From positions 2,232,001 through 2,296,000 of the forward strand of contig JAHRBS010000009.1 in NCBI GenBank assembly GCA_024305745.1: DNA of 64,000 nucleotides. Reading direction: 5' to 3'. A program made the position numbers and the translations under genes. The stretch is from Polyporus tsugae (taxonomy: Eukaryota > Basidiomycota > Agaricomycetes > Polyporales > Polyporaceae). Every line of letters begins with the position of its first letter. Positions within the stretch are counted from its first letter, which is position 1. The notes beneath the pieces are model-generated. The model saw only the letters and a program-made list of their open reading frames with translations, searched no databases and was not told the origin of the DNA. Positions 36,926-47,468 of the stretch are shown here, in pieces.

Positions 36926-39366
36926 TGGAGCGCCTCATGAAGTCACACGAAGAAGATCTTGGTCTCCGATGCGTCGAATTGCAAGACCCCAATGCCTAGC
37001 GAAGGTTTCCAACGAATGGTTTGTATATCAAGCTTCGAAACCCAAATTGACCAAGGAAGACTCACCCGTAGTACGTACGACATAGGGATCACATCCGCTC
37101 GACGACTTCAACCATGGAGGTGAGCATACCGCAATGTCTGAGCCGCGCGGTTTGAAGCCAAGACTTGACGAGCGTCGCAGAGGTCCGTGGAGGCAGATCC
37201 GACGCCAGATGAATGATGCTCCAATACACCGATACGCAAAAGGACACGGACACTCACGGATCCAAAGAGAGGGTACTGCATCCTGATCGTGCAACAGAAT
37301 GGACTCTTCCGGGTGACATCTTGGTGAGAGATCGACCCGCGGAGACGCAAGCGAAGCAGAATATCTTCAAGGATGGTTTCCCACTGGACTGGGCTGCGCG
37401 GGGGAGCTATGCAGCGACACGACATATCGCGCATCTGCAACATTTGGTCGTTGATCAAGGGGGAAAACGTCCGAACTTCATGGCTGCAGTGCGGAGAGCA
37501 TCGCTTAGATATAATCACACTGCAGTCGTCCACACGACCCGGCGGGAGGGAGGACCGGGGCAGAGCGCGCCCTCGCGAGGGGCAGCTGTCGTGACGAGCC
37601 AACGCGCTGGCTAAAGCACGTCCGAGAAGAACAAGTTGCGGGAATAGGGTGGAGGACGTATAGTGCTTGGAGGCGTACGTGCCGAGAGGCAGTCTACACC
37701 CTGGAAGTCGATACCAGTCTGCGTTAGTACGACTAGAGACAGAGACATGTCAGGATACTAACGTACACAGAACCGAGCGCGACGAGTGCGTCATCATGAG
37801 GGACTTTGCGTGGGCTGCCAGTGGCAGGAGGCAGCAAAGAGCGGAGGATTTCGTGTCCGAGAACACGCACGTTAGCGAATGTCGGGAGAACACAGTATGA
37901 TACGTACATTAACGCAGTCGCGACGGCGTATGGTGCTGTCAATGTCCTCGCCTTTGAAATGGTCAGCTTCCCCCGCCTCCGGAGGTCTCATCCCTCTGCA
38001 CTCACCTCGTTCGTGTAATGGACGCTGCCCGCCGATGCTGCCCTCCCTCTGCGTTCACGTTGTTTGTGCGTTGGCCGCCTATCTATTCGGTTATGCTGCA
38101 TGATCATGATGAGTGGACAGGCCGTGCGAGGGTCTGAGGGTAACTCACCTGCTATTGCACGAGATGGGCGGGAGCATTTGCCATTCACGGGTTGGGGACA
38201 ATGTAGTGCGCAAGGGGCGCCGACGTCGACGGTCGGGCTGATCGGGCTGATGTGGATGGGGCCGGTATGAGGCGGGGACGGGCGTGCAGAGAGTCGAGCG
38301 GTCGAAGGGAGAGGCGAGGGGGCACGGGGGCCCGACGGTAGCATATCGATACTGCAGGGTATACCCCGCCGGGCGAGCAGAGGGTCGACTGGAGGGAAGA
38401 GGGCAGAGCCAAGAGCGGAAAAAGTCGCATCGAGAGGAAGAAAACGGTCCTCCGCGATGTCGCCAGCAAAAGCCGACAGCCGAACTCAACCTCAATGAGG
38501 CTCAACTTCGGTCGCCACAATATCCATTGTTTCAAATCTCGTGCTATCCATACAGAAGGTCTGCCCGTTCAGAAGAGATCCGACTGGGATTTCCGCTCAA
38601 GCTCGCTGTGGCCGATGCAACCCCTTTCAGCACCGTTCCGAGTCCTCTCGCGCCCCTCTCTTCCTCTGGTCATATGCATGTGGCCAACGATGCCGCTAAT
38701 TCGCCGTAAGCGTAGAGCTGTAAGTAATTGTTCTAAGCATTCATATCATCGAGCAATCCGCTAACGACCTCATATTTGCTTGCCCAAGTTGTATCGTGTC
38801 CTTGCGATCATCACAGACCGAGACACGGCGGCGCGCCGCCACGAGAAGTCAGCGAATATTCAGCCTTTTTTTCACGCCAGATAATCGATTATAGCATGGG
38901 AAGCGAAGGACCCGGTCCCGGAGGGGAGGGAGAGGTGTTGGTGGCGGGGAAGAGGTGAGAGCGCCTTCGGCGAGCAACATCCACTCGCACCCTGGGCACC
39001 TATTTGGGCCGCTTCGCGGCCCAGCCCTGGCACCCTTGGAATGACTACTTTGACTTTCTGGACGAGACCCCCTCGAGCCTGAGGAGGCTCCTCTCGCACA
39101 CCTCTCTTTTCTTCCTCTTCCTCTTTCCACGCCTAGCCCAGCCAAAATCTTTCCCACCTACCCCCCCAGCCAGCAGCACATCCACATGACAAATATACCG
39201 CTTAAGCACAGAAGTGTAAGCCATCGCGGTATGTAAGCATTCAACGCTTCACCGCGCTAATTCTGTGGCTCTATATTCGTTGGTTGTCTCGCCTATTGCG
39301 ACACCGCCATAGGTATGCGACTGCGGTTTCTTCATTAACTTTGGTACGTGCTCACAGCATTGGCAG
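36926..39366. other. Intergenic, no supportable gene
   Basis: Several 60-165-codon frames on both strands (for example minus 37602-37108 and minus 38535-38185) lack recognisable domains. The near-palindrome CAGCAAAAGCCGAC lies at 38464-38477. Just before the F-box gene, GTATGCG ... CACAG at 39313-39357 could be a 5' UTR intron, comparable in position to the mini-exon intron of F-box genes 3 and 6. Confidence 0.4.
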
Positions 39367-41472
39367 ATGAAGCGTCCTTTGGACGCGGAATCTACCCTTG
39401 CACCCCTGTCTACCCTCACGACATCAGAGTACTGGGTCCAGTCTACTCCTGAGGCTCTCCGTCAAGAGATAGCCCGGCGGATCGCGGAACCAGGTGCCAA
39501 GGAAGGGACAGTCAAGGCCATCTCAAACCAGCGACTCGAGTTCAAGACCCTTTGGAACCGCTCGCTCCCCATTAACCAGCTTCCCCACGAACTCCTCGTT
39601 CAGATCTTTATCCTCGTACACTCGGAGTACCAGGGTGATAGCGGATACTTGGTGACCCAGACAGGATGGCCAACACCCAACTTCTTGAAACTCATGGGGA
39701 CATGTCGTCGCTGGCGCGACATCATAATCGAAACCCCAGCATTCTGGTCCGTAATCAGCCTGGAGTATTGGAACACAAACTGGACGGGGCTCCGCCTTGC
39801 TCGGTCTCTCGGAGCCCCTATCGAGGTCTGGGCACGAGTACCGGAATGGTGCCACCCCGATCGCCTCGAGGCTGCGTATCCTCTCGTTCATCGTATCCGG
39901 AGTCTCCACTTCGCGGTCGACACCCGGCTTAACGTCGACAATCCAGAATGTGACTGGCCGTTTCAGCTGCTCTTTGGCCGCGAAATCCCAGTGATGCCCA
40001 CCCTAGAGAAGCTGGAATTCGCCGTGAAGCATGGTATGGGGCCTCGGACGCCGAGCCGCTTCCCTGTCGATGTCGAGCTTACCCTGACACACTTCCCGTG
40101 CCTTCGAAGTCTCACTCTAGCTGGCATGGTTTCGCCTCAAGACACTGCGCTGTACGTGGACCTGCGTACGCTGTCCCTCACGACATGCTCCCACAGTCTC
40201 TCAATTGACCACTTTCTCGACACACTCGCCCTATGCACCCGCCTCGAAACGCTGTCCCTGAAGGACACTCTCGACCGCTTCTCGGACGACTGGAAGCAAC
40301 GCGACCCCGCCCCTCGCCGGCCATTGATATCCTTTCCCCGCCTCGACTCGTTCGTGATATCAGGGCACGGGGCTATCTGCACCTCCAGATTCCTAGAACA
40401 CGTCCACATTCGGTCATCCGCGCGTATCGATATATCAGCCAACGTCGACGCCCGTTCCTCGGATGGCGCCTTCGCTCTCGCCAGTTGGCTTCCCCCCCGC
40501 CACGCCCTCACTCTCGAGCCTCTGGCCACGGTGAACGATATCAGGATGTGCATGTTTTCCCGCGCCGGCTCCAAGTCAGTCTGGATCTACACGGACCGCA
40601 CCCCTGAGATGGCCGTGACGGCCTGCGTGAGCATGGACGTTGCGCTCACCATTATGGATGGTGTGTTCCGTGATCCGGCCTACACACCGTCGGACTACGG
40701 GCAGGGCTCGGTGCAGGAGCTCGTCGAATTTCTGGGGCGCTCCCCCGTGACCTCCCTCTCCATCGTCAATGTCTACCCCGACGCGGTCGCGACCTGGGCA
40801 GGTGTCTTCCGGACCTTCCCTCTCTTGGAGCGGCTCTCCGTCATCAGCACCTGGGGACGTGACCGTGCGCTCGGGCTCGAGAACGTGTTCCTTGGGCTGC
40901 ATGCAGCATCGACGACGACGGGCCCCTGCTTACCGGTGGCCCTGGGCCTGGCCTGCCCAAACCTGAAGCATATTAGCGTTGACGGCTTTGGAAGCACGCC
41001 GGTGTACGAGGCGATACGCACCCGCATTGGATACCGCGGGGGCAGGGGAGTCGTTCTGGAGCGACTCGACCTGGATCTCTTCGGACCGGATTTGTCCCTG
41101 GCCGGGTGTCGCGCGTGTGCTATCAAGGACATCGTAGGCTGCACGAGGCGACCGGAGTTGTCGGTGATCAATGCGGACGGCCGTGAGGAGTGTGCAGTCC
41201 TGGGAGCGGCGGAAATCGATCCGGTATGCCAAGGTGAGTACTTCGTGCGATCGGAGCGGTCGCTAAGACGGACTCGCTGCAGGCGACGCACAAGTTGCTG
41301 CGCTATCCAACAGTGGGCGTGTCGCGGCGACCTGCACGCACCGCGCAGGAGCTTCAGAGGGTCCGAGGGGGGTGAGTATCGGCAAAGAGTCCTTCAGAGA
41401 GCGCTCTGCGACGACTTGGAGGGGGTTTTCGGCAGGCATGTCAAGCTCGATCGGGAGGCCAAGCAGACGTAG
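39367..41472 (+). CDS. F-box/LRR-type protein 5
   Basis: Main exon 39367-41233, then ambiguous 3' end. N-terminal block MKRPLDAESTLAPLSTLTTSEYW aligned with the spliced N termini of genes 3 and 6, F-box (PINQLPHELLVQIFILVHS ... LMGTCRRWRDIIIETPAFW), LRR-like region (LRSLTLAGMVSPQD, LRTLSLTTCSHSLSI, LISFPRLDSFVISGHGAIC, FLGRSPVTSLSIVNVYPD, FPLLERLSV). Unspliced, the frame stops at 41472 (701 aa). Splicing 41234-41282 instead, as in genes 3 and 6 (G|GTGAGT ... CAG|GC GAC), gives a C terminus starting GDAQVAALSNSG, similar to GDEQGAVISGNA of the paralogues, with a frame that could extend to 41674 across the 3' end of the opposite kinase-like gene. Predicted SCF substrate receptor. Intact and a distinct lineage from 3/6. 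Confidence 0.85.
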   Translation: MKRPLDAESTLAPLSTLTTSEYWVQSTPEALRQEIARRIAEPGAKEGTVKAISNQRLEFKTLWNRSLPINQLPHELLVQIFILVHSEYQGDSGYLVTQTGWPTPNFLKLMGTCRRWRDIIIETPAFWSVISLEYWNTNWTGLRLARSLGAPIEVWARVPEWCHPDRLEAAYPLVHRIRSLHFAVDTRLNVDNPECDWPFQLLFGREIPVMPTLEKLEFAVKHGMGPRTPSRFPVDVELTLTHFPCLRSLTLAGMVSPQDTALYVDLRTLSLTTCSHSLSIDHFLDTLALCTRLETLSLKDTLDRFSDDWKQRDPAPRRPLISFPRLDSFVISGHGAICTSRFLEHVHIRSSARIDISANVDARSSDGAFALASWLPPRHALTLEPLATVNDIRMCMFSRAGSKSVWIYTDRTPEMAVTACVSMDVALTIMDGVFRDPAYTPSDYGQGSVQELVEFLGRSPVTSLSIVNVYPDAVATWAGVFRTFPLLERLSVISTWGRDRALGLENVFLGLHAASTTTGPCLPVALGLACPNLKHISVDGFGSTPVYEAIRTRIGYRGGRGVVLERLDLDLFGPDLSLAGCRACAIKDIVGCTRRPELSVINADGREECAVLGAAEIDPVCQGEYFVRSERSLRRTRCRRRTSCCAIQQWACRGDLHAPRRSFRGSEGGEYRQRVLQRALCDDLEGVFGRHVKLDREAKQT

Positions 41473-41519
41473 ATCACCGTCCAAAAATTGCATACAGATA
41501 ATATGGGCCATACATTGTC

Positions 41520-42965
41520 CTACAATAGCCTGCACATCTCCAAATCATGCGCCTCCAAGATCACCCCGTCTCCCTCTGCGTCCCTTAGCCCTGAACGAAC
41601 GGCGTCCCGAGCCAGATCAGGTGGGTAGCGCGCCTGTCCTATCTGTCCAGCCAATCCGAGTCCCACGAGCATAATTGGTACATGAGAATCCTGCGCGCGA
41701 GGAACAAGAACGTTCTCGCGCCGGATGTCCCCGTGGACGTATCCGGCTTTGTGCAGAGTCCTCACTGCCTTCTCCACCTCCATCCTGATGGCCTCGGGGA
41801 GTGGTCGCCCATTGGGATGCTTGATATGTGCGGGGATGGTGTTACCGGATGAATCCATGATGACCAACCTTGCCGAACTTCCCTTGAAGGGGAACGTACG
41901 ACCCCCTATGAGCTCGGGGGCATAGTGCGAGTTGGCGAGCGCGTTGTGGGCGGCGGAGTCATAGGAGTCGCAGAACTTCACGACCACAGGCGTCTGGTCC
42001 GAGTCCACCAGTTTCGCTCGGAAGAGCGAGGCGCTCAGGTTGTTATACAACCGATCGGTGAATCGGAGGGCAGGGAACGGATCGGTAGGGAGAGGCGTGG
42101 GGTCGGGAAGATACGCGACCGAAGTCACAGCGGTAGGGAAGAGTCCTGAGTAGAAGGCACGGAGATCCGTTACCGTCCGTCGTATTTCTCGAGCGATCCG
42201 AGCAAGTTCCATGATACGAACACGTAATTCTGAGTCCGATCCGCTGGCGAGCTCGAGCCGGAGGACCTTTTTAAACATCCATGTGTCGGAGAACACGGCG
42301 TATACAATGTCGAGGTGAGGTCCATCAATGATCACGAGGAGAGTGGGACAACACGACGCAGCCCGTACGAGACTGTACTGGAAATAGGTCGTTCAAGTAA
42401 GACAAACGAAGAGATGCTCGTCTCGAATAGAACGCACCGGATGTTGGGACACGAGCCTTTGGAAGGTGAAAAGGGCTTGGAGGCGTGCCATGCCGACGCT
42501 GTCACCTTCCTTCTTGAACTCAATGCCGCACAGAAACGCGCGGGTCTGGCCATCGCTCAAGTTGACGGTCTCGGCAGCATCGAACGACATCGGTCGACCA
42601 AGGGGTTGCCCCTCGATGGGGATTCCGCAGTCAAGGGAGAGACGGATATCGAGGAGCTGCGCAAGTGGAGGAAGCATACACTTCTGGCGGAGCGCCTCGG
42701 AGTCATGAAGCTGAGCAGCGGCAACCCATATCTCCGTAGCCAACCTGAGGTCGTTCGCCCACACCTTATGATCAACGTCGGTGGCGCGGCCGTGCATGAG
42801 TCGATCAGAGAGGTCCGCCGCCGGCCGAGAATAAATTACTACGTCGGGGGTGGTGAGTTCGACCGGCCGTCCTATGGATATGGGATGACGTTCCATCGCG
42901 CACTTGAAATTCCGGTAAGTTTTTGTGATATTGGACGGAGGTAACGCTTGGAGGGCGCGCTGCAT
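41520..42965 (-). CDS. Kinase-like protein (probable pseudokinase), copy 2
   Basis: Two exons, frame-checked, 461 aa: 42965-42438 and 42377-41520. The N-terminal half has the family's blocks ISIGRPVELTTPDVVIYS and MSFDAAETVNLSDG, then QRLVSQHP, ASCCPTLLV and a region before the kinase-like C lobe (VVVKFCDSYDSAAHNAL with the ATP-lysine position, VIMDSSG hinge, HGDIRRENVLV catalytic loop with Asp and Asn intact). The metal-binding DFG/DFD site of this Agaricomycete family is LVGLGLAG here, the Asp replaced. Ends with the AHDLEMC motif. Unlike copy 1 it has no frame breaks. Lies tail-to-tail with F-box gene 5, 47 bp apart. An alternative start is the ATG at 43013. A pseudokinase scaffold or atypical kinase; role unknown. 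Confidence 0.75.
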
Positions 42966-44319
42966 GTTGCGTTCTCGCGCTGGTTCACAGGTATAAGCGA
43001 GATACATAAACAAAGGATGAATGAAAAGCGACTACCTTGCGGGGCGATGTACTCGTGATCGTGGTCCGCATGTAAGTTGGCTATCAGAGTTCTCTCGTTA
43101 GTGGTAGCCTACTCCATCGAGAATGACAACATACCGTACAAAACGCCAACATCACATTGCCCAAGATGGGGAAAGGGGGAAACGGAGGGAGGCGTAGGGA
43201 GGGGAGAGTTCGCAACGTGCATTCGGAGCTGTTCCATGGAGAGCTACCCTGTCTGAGCGAGCTATTCATGATAGATTTACGGACAGGTGAGAAGCGTGAG
43301 ACTTAGTAGAAGAATCAAGCGAGCGGTGACGTGACGCACCTGGACAAAGCTGGGTTGCAAGTTCGGCGGTAATGGGGGCCGTAAGCCGCGGGCGATTTCA
43401 GCGACTCTTGCCGCAATGTTCGGCCACGTAACATGGTCCTCTGGGAGCATGACCTCGCAACTGTGAACGACGCGGCGCAGCCCTGGCGCTCCCGAGGCGT
43501 GCGCTATGACGATTCGCAGCACGACATTAGCTCGTGCTATGGAGCGGGAAGACCGGGTGATGAGCCCCGCAAGGGAGAGAGAGCCAGAAGGGCGAGTGAG
43601 GAGCTTAGAAAGAGACAGTGAGCTCGTCATAGCGCGTAGAACGAGCGGAAGGGGCAAGACTCCGGGTGGTTGACAGCCATCGCAAAAAGTTCAGAGAAAA
43701 CCGAGTTCAAGATCGGCGGCTGACAGTCGGTTGACAGACACGGCTGCTTTTCGAAGGCTGCCGAACTCATCAAAGTCACAGAACCAGACCAGTCCTCATT
43801 ACGACGTCGTGTTAGAATGCTGTGGCGGCTGAAAGGGGGGGAGGAGAGACGGCCACCTTGCGGGAGCGCGAGGGGTGCAAACGGAACCTGAGAATCGAAG
43901 GTTGGTAGGCTAAAAGCTGTCCTCAGTGTTCTGCCAATGCCGGCCTCGAAGGTGTCTGTTAGCATAGAGTGTGCATGTCGCTGGTTGGATTCGTCGGAAG
44001 AGATGTCGCGAACTGAACTGGGCGAGGCTCGAGCGAGCTAGCGCTGTTGTGGTCGGCGGCTGTGCTCCCGCCGAAGAGCTCGGCAAAAGCCGACTCTGAC
44101 CACTCTGTCCCCTTCTCGACCATTGGCATCTCTGCTCGACCACTCTAGTTGCGCTGGGCCCCCGTCTTCCGAACCCATCGCTGCACATTTCCCTCGGTGC
44201 AAATACTCGGGCACACACATGGTCAGCACGGATCCTGCAATGTTCCACCGTTCTCATCTTCATCTCCTTGCAGACTACATCCATAGCCCCCAAACCTTAT
44301 CGCTCACCCGAACCCTCTC
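42966..44319. other. Intergenic, no supportable gene
   Basis: Short frames only. CGGCAAAAGCCGAC lies at 44081-44094, 432 bp before the F-box gene 6 start. A minus-strand hydrophobic frame near 43277-43657 is not supported by homology. Confidence 0.4.
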
Positions 44320-46715
44320 CCGACGAACCTCCTTTCTCGCGCCCCTCTTTCTCGTCTCACGTCTATCTCAGCATACGATTCATTCGAACGTTTGTCGAAC
44401 AATTCGCCTCGAGCACAGAACAGTAAGCTATCATACCATTCCAAATGTTCCAACCATCGAGCACCTCCTGATGCCCCTACGTTTCTTAGTTCCTACGTTG
44501 TGACGACACTGCCAGTGTCATAGGTATGCAAAGGGATCTTTGCATTGTTCGTAAGTCTATCCTCACAAACCTCATCAGAAGAATCTTGTAGACGAGCAAT
44601 CCTCCCTTGCCTCGATGTCTACCCTTTTGACATCGGAGTACTGGAGACAGTCTACTGCCGCCGTCCTCCGTCAGGAGATAGCTCGGCGGACTGCCGAACC
44701 GGGTGCGAAGGAAGCAATCGCCAAAGCAGTCTCTCACGAAAGGCTCGAGTTCAAGATCCTCTGGAACCACACGCTTCTCATCAACCAGCTTCCCAATGAA
44801 GTTCTCCTTCAGGTCTTCGCCTTTGCCAGCATCCGCTTTATCATGGCCGCGGCACGCTATTGGGGGCGGAAAACCAGGTTCTGGACACTCATGGCGGTAT
44901 GCCGTCACTGGCGGGACCTCATAGTCGGCATCCCGGCAATCTGGTGCATGCTCGACCTGACGAAGAATGCCAACTGGATCGAGCTTTGCCTTGCTCGTTC
45001 CGTCACAATCCCCATCGACATTTCGGCCCACGTACCAGACCCGTGTCACCTCGATTGCCTCAGAGTTGCGTACCCTCGTGTCCATCGTATCCGGAGCCTC
45101 ATTTTCCACCTGTGGTGCCCAGTTGGAGATCCGGACTCAGAGCTACCTGCGACACCTCGCCTTCTCTTTGGCGACGGAATGCTCGTGCTAGAGACGCTCG
45201 ATTTCACCGTCACCCGTCATGACCACTTCCCTATCGACACCGACATTGAGCTCACCTCGATGCGCTTTCCTCGTCTTCGGAATCTCGTCCTCGCTGAAGT
45301 AGTGGCGCCTCAGGACCCTTCACTCTACTCGCAACTAAGGGTGCTCTCGCTTACGGCGTGTTCCCACAAACTGTCGTTCGACCGCTTCCTCGACGCACTT
45401 GATTCGTGCACTCGGCTCGAGGACTTGCACCTCGAAAACACTCTCGATCGTCTCTCGGGCGCCTGGATGCAGCGGGATCCGTCCCCTCGCCGGCCGCTGA
45501 TATCCTTTCCGCACCTCAACGAGCTCGTGTTGCGAGCACACGGAGCTGTCTGCACCTCCCGTTTCCTCGCACACGTGCACATCCGCTCATCCGTGCATCT
45601 GCACATCTCAGCCGACGCCGAGGACGACGATGTCGGTGCCCGTTACCCCGACGGCGCCTGCTCTATGGCTGCCATGCTACCCCCGGCAAGCCCGGGCGCT
45701 GCCACCAATCTCGAGGCGTTAGCTGCCGCGAGAGACATTCACATGTTCATGTCTTTGGACTCCAACTCGACCGAAATCACGACTAACCGCACCCCCGAGA
45801 TGTTTTCGTCTGTCCATTTGAGAATGAGGTTCGGTCCTCGGAATCCACCCAATCCCCACACGTCGTCGCGGTGGGGCTCGGTGAGCGACCTCGTCGAGCT
45901 TTTTGGGCGCTCCCCAGTGACGTCCCTCTCGATCTCCCATGTTTATCCCGATACAGTGGCGGCGTGGGCGACCGTCTTCCGGACCTTCCCCCTCCTGGAG
46001 CGGCTGTCTATAGATGCAGGGTGGGGCACGGGGTGCGTTGCTGGGCTCGAGAACGTCTTTCTCGGGCTGCACGCGGCGTCCACGGCCGATCCTGACTCTC
46101 CGGTGGCCTGCCCAAAGTTGGCGCACGTCAGCGTCCGGGCGGTGAACGTGCACATCACGGAGGTGTACGGGGCACTACGCACTTGCTTCCGATTCCGTGG
46201 GGACAAGGGGCTTGTCCTGTCGGAACTCGAGCTGGAGTTCCTGACTAGTCTGAAATCGTCGGAGGCGCTGTATCGCGCATGTGTGAAGGACATCGTAGAT
46301 TGCACGGAGCGGCTGAGCTTGAATGGAGTCAGCTTGGACGAGAGTGAGGAGGGAGAGTGTGTGAGGGCGCCAGCAGAAACCCGACCGGGTCGCGACCAAG
46401 GTGAGTAGGCAGAGGCTCGTTTCAGTCGATCGGGGCTCATGTACCACATAGGTGACGAACAGGGTGCTGTCATCTCTGGCAATGCTGAAACGCATGGCGG
46501 AAGAGTTCCAGAGGCGTTCGAGGGTAAGGGCATCGGCCTCAGACGACCGTTCAAGAGCTTGCGGCGACTGGTGGAGACATTCCGTCGAAGCGGATGGGAT
46601 GGGAGAGGAGAGGAGATTTGAAACCTCGCATGGCACAGACGGAGAGACTCTCGATCGCGCTCGCAGCACAGCTCTGGTCCGTATGTCTACGTGTTTTGTC
46701 TTTTCATCGCCTTCG
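44320..46715 (+). repeat. Inverted segmental duplication X' (partner 28715-31145)
   Basis: Contains F-box gene 6 and flanks. The right edge, around TATGTCTACGTGTTTTGTCTTTTC, is followed within about 10 bases by the truncated GPI-protein gene copy, so two duplications abut here. Confidence 0.9.
44526..46621 (+). CDS. F-box/LRR-type protein 6
   Basis: Three exons, frame-checked, 667 aa: 44526-44550, 44592-46400, 46452-46621. Domain order as in gene 3: mini-exon MQRDLCIV, TSEYWRQSTAAVLRQEIA, F-box (LINQLPNEVLLQVFAFAS), LRR-like region, short basic third exon (GDEQGAVISGNA ... GRGEEI). It differs from gene 3 by scattered substitutions and small in-frame indels (GYYL missing after VTRH; ASPESPAAANLEAL shortened to ASPGAATNLEAL), all keeping frame, which suggests both copies are under constraint or the duplication is young. 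The near-palindromic motif at 44081 lies upstream. Confidence 0.85.
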
Positions 46716-46724
46716 TTCCATCCC

Positions 46725-47085
46725 ACTGCGTCCCTCATGTACACTCCAAAACCACCCTGACCGGTAAGTATCCGGACTCAACTCCCGCTCGTCCTTTCAC
46801 ATTTGCCGGACCTGGGACCCAGTGACCGTCCTACCTACAGAGTACTAGTCACGTACAACTGTAGAATAGCTAGTGTTTCTCACCCTCACCCTTCCCAATG
46901 GCTCATCTAGTGCACCCACCACTACTGGTGCCAGTGTCCCGGCTACGACGCCAGCGACGACAAGTAACCCTACTACCACAAACTCAAACCCCCTTGCCCG
47001 CAACGACGCCGGCATCATTGGTGTGTCTGTTGCTTCCATCGTGAGTGCCGTTGGAGTCGCGATGGCTGCGCTCCTCCGAGTCTAG
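46725..47085 (+). pseudogene. 5'-truncated copy of GPI-anchored CFEM-like protein 3
   Basis: Begins inside the equivalent of exon 3 (CATCCCACTGCGTCCCTCATGTACACT), keeps intron 3 and exon 4 to the stop near 47085, and lacks the signal peptide and most cysteines. In the remaining Cys exon the sequence after the intron is broken (GAGTACTAGTCACG ... TGTAGAATAG) by stops. The stalk and GPI tail (GIIGVSVASIVSAVGVAMAALL) are still readable. Confidence 0.8.
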
Positions 47086-47390
47086 CGTCCGACTGCTTGT
47101 GTGGCGAATTTCGATGATGATTTGTGGCTCGCAACTTGGAGTTCTGACATTCGCCCTAGATTAGGTTCCATGAGGATGACGGGCAACGATGTGCTTACCC
47201 GGTGCCCCTTGACAAGTTGCTTGATGTGTGCTGCAGTCTATGGAATCGGATTCTCGAGTTCGAAATCTGAGTGCCAAACTCTTGAGTCCGCCCTTCGGAC
47301 TCCTTACAAGTGAATAATAGTGTGCTGATCGGGGCTGCTTGTAGGGACCGCAGCTGGCATCACAAATATTTATGCCGTGAGTTAGGTACT
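46725..47390 (+). repeat. Duplicated segment matching 14145-14845 (direct)
   Basis: Includes the truncated gene copy and about 300 bases of its 3' flank (landmarks CCATGAGGATGACGGGCAACGATGTG trimmed to shared GGCAACGATGTGCTTACCCG, CTTGACAAGTTGC, TTTATGCCGTGAGTTAG). Immediately right of it begins similarity to the 19.15-20.3 kb DUF6533-type locus. Confidence 0.8.
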
Positions 47391-47468
47391 ACTTACAGAC
47401 CTCATCACATTTAGTGTTCAGGAAAACAAACAATGCAGAACAAGAGCACAACGCAGGGCTACACAGAA

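Noticed and set aside
44081..44094. CGGCAAAAGCCGAC considered as a transcription terminator hairpin
   Set aside because: Intrinsic hairpin terminators are bacterial; the window is eukaryotic and no gene ends at these sites.
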